Origin: Cryptomeria japonica
Lineage: Eukaryota > Streptophyta > Pinopsida > Cupressales > Cupressaceae
NCBI RefSeq assembly: GCF_030272615.1
Contig: NC_081413.1
Location: 20,710,501-20,774,500, forward strand
Length of the DNA: 64,000 bases
Direction of reading: 5' to 3'
Both the position numbers and the translations under genes were made by a program. Numbering within the stretch: the stretch's first letter is position 1; every line of letters begins with the position of its first letter. The notes under the pieces were generated by a model. The model was not told the DNA's origin, made no database searches, and worked only from the letters and a program-made list of their open reading frames with translations. Of the stretch, positions 58,646 to 64,000 are shown in pieces.

Positions 58646-60543
58646 CTTATGTGAATGTTTAAGATTATTGTGAATCATCTTAGGACTCAAGGTGAAACTA
58701 TATCAGATCAAAAAATAGTAGAAATTTTTTTGAGGTCTCTTCCTCCTAAATTTGATCCAGTAGTAATTGCTATTGAAGAAAGTAAAGATCTAACTACTTT
58801 CAAAGTTGCAGAATTAATTGGTTCTTTGCAGTCTCATGAAGAGCACATACAACATTCTATGGAAAGTTTTGTTCAAGCTTTCCAGTCTTCTATAAATATT
58901 GAGGAAAAATCCAAATCTCCTCCCTCTCATACTGTTAAATTTCAAGGTGAATCTTCTGGTAATAACAAAGTAAGAGGTAGAAGTTCTGATGATAGAAGGA
59001 GTATACAGTGCAGATATTGTGAAAGATATGGGTACTATGAATCTAAGCGCATGAAGAATAAATCTAACTTTAATAAGTCAAGAGCTAGTTATGCAGAAGA
59101 GTCTTCTCATGCAAAGAATTCTAAATTCTTTGCATGCAATTTGGCAAAAGAACCCCAAGAGGATGTCTGGTTCTTGGACAGTGGTTGTTGAAATCACATG
59201 ACAGGTAAATCTGTTTTCTTTGTCAAATTAGATGATTCAATGAGGAGTAAAGTTAAATTTGGAGATGATAAGGAGGTTGATGTAATGGGAAAAGGTACCC
59301 TTGTAGTCAAGACTAAGCAAGGAGACACTACAAATATCCATAATACTTTCTTTGTGCTAGAATTACAACATAGTCTTTTGAGTATCGGACAACTTATAGA
59401 AAAGAACTATAAAGTTGTATTTGATGATAGCTGCTGCAAATTTTTTGATAAATCTAATAATCATCATCTTGTAGCAAAGACTTATATGATAGAGAATACA
59501 TTGTTTCCTCTCAAATTGGTTTCTTGTAAGTTGCATGCACTAAAATCAACCATAGATGATTCGAGGTTATGGCATCAATGATATGGTCATTTGAATTTTC
59601 AAGGGCTAACTTTGTTGAATAAGAAAAATATGGTGCGAGGTCTTCCTCCAATCAAGGCAAAAGAAGAAGTTTGTTCAGGGTGTGCACTTGGCAAGTATCA
59701 CCGAGACAGTTTTCCAGTGGGGAAATCATGGAGAGCCAAATCTCTTCTAGAGCTTGTGCATGCTGACATCTGTGGTGATATGCAAGAGCCATGATTGGGT
59801 AAGAATCTTTATTTTTTGACATTCATTGATGATTACTCTCGCCACACTTGGGTTTATTTTTTGAAGCAAAAATCTGAAGCCTTTGCATGCTTCAAGAATT
59901 TTAAAGCACTAGCTGAAAAACAAAGCAGGTATGTTGTCAAGATACTCAGAATAGATAGAGGGGGAGAGTTTACTTCTAATGATTTTGCTGATTTTTGTGC
60001 TAAGAATGGCATCCAGAGATAACTTACTTCCGCATATACACCTCAACAAAATGGTATTGCTAAAAGAAAGAACCGTACCATTATGGAAATGGCACGAAGC
60101 ATGTTGCAGACAAAAAATATTCCAAAGATTTTTTGGGGAGAAGCAGCTGCCACTACAATATATATTCTCAACCGTAGTACCACAAAAGCAGTTCAAAATC
60201 TGACTCCAAAGCAAGCCTAGAGTGGTCACAAGCCTTCAATGGCTCATCTTTGCATCTTTGGATGCCTGACATATGTGCATATTCCAAATCAAAAGCAGAA
60301 GAAGTTGGATGCCAAATCCCAACTTTGTATCTTTGTGGGCTACTCTACTGCAACTAAAGGCTACAGATTGTATAATCTCGAGACAAAGAAATGGATAGTT
60401 AGCTGGGATTTGATTTTTGATGAAGAGGGAGTATGGCAATGTAAAGATGATGTGCAGAAAAATCCATCAATAATCTTAAACATGGAAGATAGTAATGTTC
60501 CTCCTCCTCTCCCCACAAGATCAAGTGGAAATTCTAGCTCTAG
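58646..60543 (+). pseudogene. Copia-3 gag, protease and integrase half, inverted
   Basis: Gag starts mid-protein (LRSLPPKFDPVVIAIEE) and has a knuckle CRYCERYGYYESKRMK, where the His and last Cys of CCHC are changed. Protease is FLDSGC then a TGA (59189-59191). Integrase has [16 protein letters not shown] and PQQNGIAKRKN, where the catalytic Glu is Lys. Stops at 59189, 59579, 59792, 60020 and 60218. The gag N-terminus, PBS and most of the 5' LTR are missing. Confidence 0.9.
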
Positions 60544-60667
60544 TTTCAAAATTGTTGTTACTGTTTTATTAAAAAAACAAAAAAGCTAATCTATTTTATG
60601 GAGATCTCCAGTGCAACCTTCAATCTCAATCTCCATGATACCGTTACATCATTCAATCTTATCTTCA
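60544..60667 (-). repeat. Copia-3 5' LTR remnant (124 bp)
   Basis: It matches 56777-56900 at about 116 of 124 positions and ends at the same outer base. It is fused directly to the Ser-rich end of the integrase half. Confidence 0.85.
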
Positions 60668-60672
60668 AGGTA
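60668..60672. repeat. Target-site duplication AGGTA, right copy (Copia-3)
   Basis: It matches 56434-56438. Confidence 0.9.
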
Positions 60673-60804
60673 GTGGGAGGGTTTCTTGGTAATTTGGTGT
60701 CTAATGTAGATAGATGCTTATCTACTGCCACAAAGAGTATCATTCTTTCTTTTGATATACTTCTTTCTGGATGTCCTTATGGTTGGTTTGGTGGGATAGT
60801 ATAA
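60673..60804 (+). pseudogene. Coiled-coil protein pseudogene, part 3 (C-terminus)
   Basis: With Copia-3 and one AGGTA removed, the frame of part 2 passes straight into this segment and ends at TAA 60802-60804. The tail is not coiled coil: it is hydrophobic and Gly/Ser-rich (FLGNLVSNVDRCLSTATKSI, then SGCPYGWFGGIV). This could be a membrane anchor or a small folded tail; I cannot decide. Confidence 0.78.
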
Positions 60805-61420
60805 ATAACCACCCTTTCCCCAAGTTCTGTGAGAAATGTATTACTCTAGAAGGGCAATGTCTCTAATTATTCAATTCATCCGTACGTTTTTTGAATTCCG
60901 GTTGATGTATACTTGAACAATTCCTTCACTGCAATAAATTGCACTATAAAATTCATTTTAGAATTCATTTATGAGATATCGTATTTATAATTGATGTATG
61001 ATTTTTGAATTCTAATTGATGTATACTCAAAATTTGATCTCAAGATTTGTATGCTTAAACTTCAAAATGTGTTCAAACTAACATAATTACAATCATCAAT
61101 GATGAGATAACTTAATTAAGAAAACATTTAAATTTTATCGTAAGGTGTTGCATAATAAGACAACCTCTAATCCATTATTATTATATCAATAACCTTGACA
61201 ATCTAGTCTAAGAGCTATGCTACCCTTCCTCATTCAACATATGCATTATCTAAGCATGTTTTGTAATTGTTTTATATATCTTATATTTTTTTAATAATTA
61301 ATAAAATCAAAATCTAGAAGTTTAATCAATCATCAGCTTATAATGTCCCAAGGAGCCTTCAAAACCAATAGTATATTATAAACATTGAGATCAAATTTTG
61401 ATCAAATTCTGCACATAGTT
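60805..61420. other. Unassigned AT-rich stretch, likely 3' flank of the coiled-coil gene
   Basis: No reading frame or repeat is recognised. Confidence 0.45.
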
Positions 61421-62684
61421 TTTTTGTTGTTGATAAAAGTGGATAACACCACTGAACTATATTAATTTTTAAATGTTTTTTAACAATGTCTGGTTCAAAG
61501 AGCACTAAAGGGAAAGAACCAGTAAGAAAACCCTTCAGTATTGCTCAAGTAACACAAGCCTATCTACCCAATACCAAATGCCCAATGGCATAGTACATCC
61601 AAAAAACCCATCCCAATTACATAAGCCACATTAGATATAAATAAGCTGCCAAGGGAAGCATATGGAAGGAAAATTAAATTATGATCTCAGGAAGATGTAT
61701 AGCCATTGCTGCCAAAAACTCCAATCTGAACCACCCCTATCTATGAAACACAATTCTCCAAACCACTAGTTAGAATGATACCACATAGCAGAAAGGAAAC
61801 CATAATAAGAGACCCTGTCAAAATAAACATTGTGATCAAGCATAACATAACACAAATTAGGAGAAGGAGAGGATGCTGAAGACCTCGAGGAGCCAAAATA
61901 AAACCAAACCATTAAAATGTCCACAGAAGCAGCCAAGAAAAAAGCAACAAGAGGAGGAGCCATCTCAGATACCAATTAATCTTTAGATTCCAAGATCTCA
62001 AGGACAACCACCAACCACCAAACTAAACCAAAAACTTTCAGATAAAACAAATCATCTTATCAGGTAATAAACAATGGCATAGAAGAAAGAGAGATAAGAA
62101 GACCAATCATAGAGCCTCCATATATATCGTTCCCACAAAGGAAGCATTATGAAATACCAATTACATATGCGAAATCTCCTCGAATGTGCAAAGCTCATCC
62201 CTGAAATATGATGACTAAAGATCAATCCTTATAATCATATGGAGAAACAGACCACCAGGCTAGCAACATGGAATTAAGCAAGTATAATGAGGTACAAGCA
62301 TGCCATGAAACCACTACTCCCACTAGAAACCCAGACATGAAGCAATCTATCACCTCAAATTAATCATCACTAAATGACCGACAAGGGGAATGCATGCAGA
62401 AATCATACTCAAGCAATGATACCCAAGACAACCTTCCCAACATGTCATAGCATGATTAACACACAAAACCAACAACAAGAAATGATGAAAGGAATATGCC
62501 CTCACAGTACAATAAAATTAACATGTAATGAATACTTCCTAGATAATTCACTAAACAAACCCGAGTACTCAAATTACTTACATAATCAGGAAAATAGGGC
62601 ATTAAACATGAGATGTAAACCACAACAAACTTATAAAGAGCAAAAATAGCACATGCCAAACCAATAGGCACAGGATTGTATTCC

Positions 62685-63028
62685 CCACATCCTCCTCATT
62701 CCATGCAGATATACTTACTGAATATGTCATTAACAAGGGAGTTCTCATAAGGCCAACAACACCCTCCTCAATGTCACATACGAAAGAAAAGACACACCCA
62801 ACAAGGAGTATAATGAGGGCTACAATTATGCCCAAACTATTTAAGGCACATGATTGCAGCCTCCACACCCTTGCAGCCTCCACACCCTCCTTGCTCCATA
62901 CAGAGATACTTACCGAATATGCCATAAAACAAGGGAGTTATGATAAGGCATACAATACCCTCCTCAATGTCATATGCGAAAGAAAAACCACATCCAACAA
63001 GGAGTGTAATACAAGCTACAAGCATGAA
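62685..63028. repeat. Tandem duplication of about 195 bp in LINE-3
   Basis: Units begin CCACATCCTCCTCATTCCAT (62685) and CCACACCCTCCTTGCTCCAT (62880). Both contain CCCTCCTCAATGTCA and CCAACAAGGAGT. They are diverged, so the duplication is old. Confidence 0.75.
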
Positions 63029-63059
63029 CAATCTAAATAAAAAGAGTACTAACACAAGA

Positions 63060-63486
63060 GGCAGAGATATCTTGAGGGAAAACCTCCAAATACTCAACCC
63101 CTTCAACAACAACCCTATTAGCCATGTAATCTGCAATAGCATTTATCCCCCTATAATAGTGAGAGATAGTAAAGGTAGAAAAACACTTCAACTATGTAAG
63201 GATGCACTCTAACAAGTACTGCAGATGCCAAGAGACACATTTCTTAGCAAAAACTAACTGAAAAACCAACATTGAATGTCCTTCAACAATAATGTCCTTA
63301 ATTCCTAGGGATATGGCAAGATCTAGGACAAAATATAATGCTCAAAATTCAGCAACATTATTGGTGCAGACACCAATATGTTTGCCAGTAGCTTTAATAA
63401 TCCTAGAATTATGATAAAAAATGACTACACCAACCCCAGCCTTCCCTGGATTACCCTTAGCAGCCCCATCAAAATTTAACTTAAAT
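63060..63486 (-). pseudogene. LINE-3 RNase H domain fragment
   Basis: The minus strand reads KLNFDGAAKGNPGKAGVGVV, then NNVAEF followed by a stop, then IKDIIVEGHSMLVFQLV and HYYRGINAIADYMANRVV. DGAAKGNPG, the NNVAE Glu and IADYMAN are the RNase H landmarks; the EGDS Asp is His here. Confidence 0.85.
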
Positions 63487-64000
63487 GAGAATTGAAATTC
63501 AACACATAATTATCCATAGATTACATATTGAAATTCCTCATAGACAATTAACCCAATATTTACTCTAGCATTTTAATTCTAGAATTATATAGTAAGAATA
63601 TGCTTTTTATACAAATGACAATGTAATTATATTAGAAAAATAATTTGAGATACATTATGCTAAAAAATTGTTCATACATATCAATAACTTCAAATAAAAG
63701 TACTTAGTTTTAGAACTTACGCTAATTTGATTATGATATATGTCACCATTGTATTAGAGTCCTAGGTTCTAAAAGGTTAGTGATATTAGATTATTGAAGT
63801 ATTTATGTCTTGTTAGCATATTTGAATCTCATTGATAGATTCATAATGACAAATATTGTACTTTTGATTTATATTTGTAGAAGTTTATAGACATATAATA
63901 AATGAATGGTGATGCTAAGGAATATATTTGGGAGCTTACTAGTTGATTATTTTCCACTAAATATTGAATTCTTAGAAATAAGCATAAAGATTTTGGAACA
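63487..64000. other. Unassigned AT-rich stretch to the window edge
   Basis: No gene or known repeat seen. Confidence 0.5.

Larger units (their letters stand above)
56439..60667 (-). mobile_element. Copia-3, Ty1/copia element with an internal inversion
   Basis: 4.2 kb between AGGTA duplications. On the minus strand the left part holds an LTR, RNase H and RT; on the plus strand the right part holds gag, protease and integrase, ending abruptly in a 124-bp LTR remnant. Both LTR pieces have the same orientation and the same outer end TTATCTTCA. A single insertion with an inverted and partly deleted 5' half explains this. The comparable LTR pieces differ at about 8 of 124 positions. Confidence 0.88.
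61421..63486 (-). mobile_element. LINE-3, 5'-truncated LINE tail
   Basis: The minus strand carries a LINE RNase H fragment, a 1.6-kb 3' region and an A-run (plus-strand T-run 61421-61427) preceded by TTTATCAACAAC, resembling the LINE-2 end TTTTATCGATC. The 5' end lies just inside RNase H. CACATA near both ends could be part of a target duplication but is too short to trust. Confidence 0.7.

Noticed and set aside
62685-63028. CRISPR-like direct repeats
   Set aside because: There are only two long diverged units and the genome is eukaryotic; this is a tandem duplication in a LINE tail.
1-64000. tRNA or rRNA genes
   Set aside because: No cloverleaf or rRNA landmark was noticed. The only tRNA-like matches are retrotransposon primer sites. 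A tRNAscan run would settle it.

Overview
This window looks like gene-poor nuclear DNA from a seed plant. A large-genome gymnosperm is my best guess, based on long plant-type Athila and Copia elements, plant LINEs, an AT-rich background, heavy nesting and old decayed copies. The lineage call is inference. Only one gene is fully open, a single-exon carboxylesterase (CXE) on the minus strand at 22431-23480. A second host-like gene, encoding a long coiled-coil protein on the plus strand, can be followed from about 47.3 kb to 60.8 kb but is broken by stops, frameshifts and two retrotransposons. Everything else recognisable is transposable-element DNA, simple repeat or unassigned AT-rich sequence.

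Left part (1-16.8 kb): a plus-strand Ty1/copia element (Copia-1) enters from the left edge. It is split at codon level by an 11.36-kb minus-strand Ty3/gypsy element of Athila type (3340-14698). The Athila element has two 1286-bp LTRs, a tRNA-Asp primer site, a polypurine tract, gag, protease, RT/RNase H and integrase, a long extra ORF near its 3' LTR, and a GTGGT target duplication. Copia-1 resumes at 14704 and ends in its 3' LTR near 16.8 kb. That LTR abuts an older Copia ruin (16.8-19.8 kb) whose LTR-like repeat recurs at 23.7-25.0 kb, just upstream of the CXE gene. A decayed LINE tail lies at about 19.8-21.7 kb.

Middle (25-47 kb): small tandem duplications are followed by a 3.7-kb array of degenerate telomere-like TTAGGG/TTTAGGG repeats (26.85-30.56 kb). 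Next come a 5'-truncated minus-strand LINE (LINE-1, 31.9-35.1 kb) and an apparently full-length 8.8-kb minus-strand LINE (LINE-2, 37.2-46.0 kb) with a 13-bp target duplication. LINE-2 has ORF1 and ORF2 overlapping as ATGA and an unexplained extra reading frame after its RNase H domain.

Right part (47-64 kb): the coiled-coil pseudogene is interrupted by Copia-2 (48407-53962, TSD TAAAA) and Copia-3 (56439-60667, TSD AGGTA). Deleting Copia-3 and one TSD restores the reading frame into a short C-terminal exon that ends at 60804. Copia-3 is internally rearranged: its RT half and its gag-integrase half point in opposite directions inside a single insertion. A third LINE tail (LINE-3, minus strand) fills 61.4-63.5 kb.

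Insertion order can be read from the nesting and from LTR differences that I counted by eye: about 6.5% in the 124 bp of Copia-3 LTR that can be compared, 3.1% in the Athila LTRs and 2.6% in the Copia-2 LTRs. Most in-frame stops in the LINEs are TAG.
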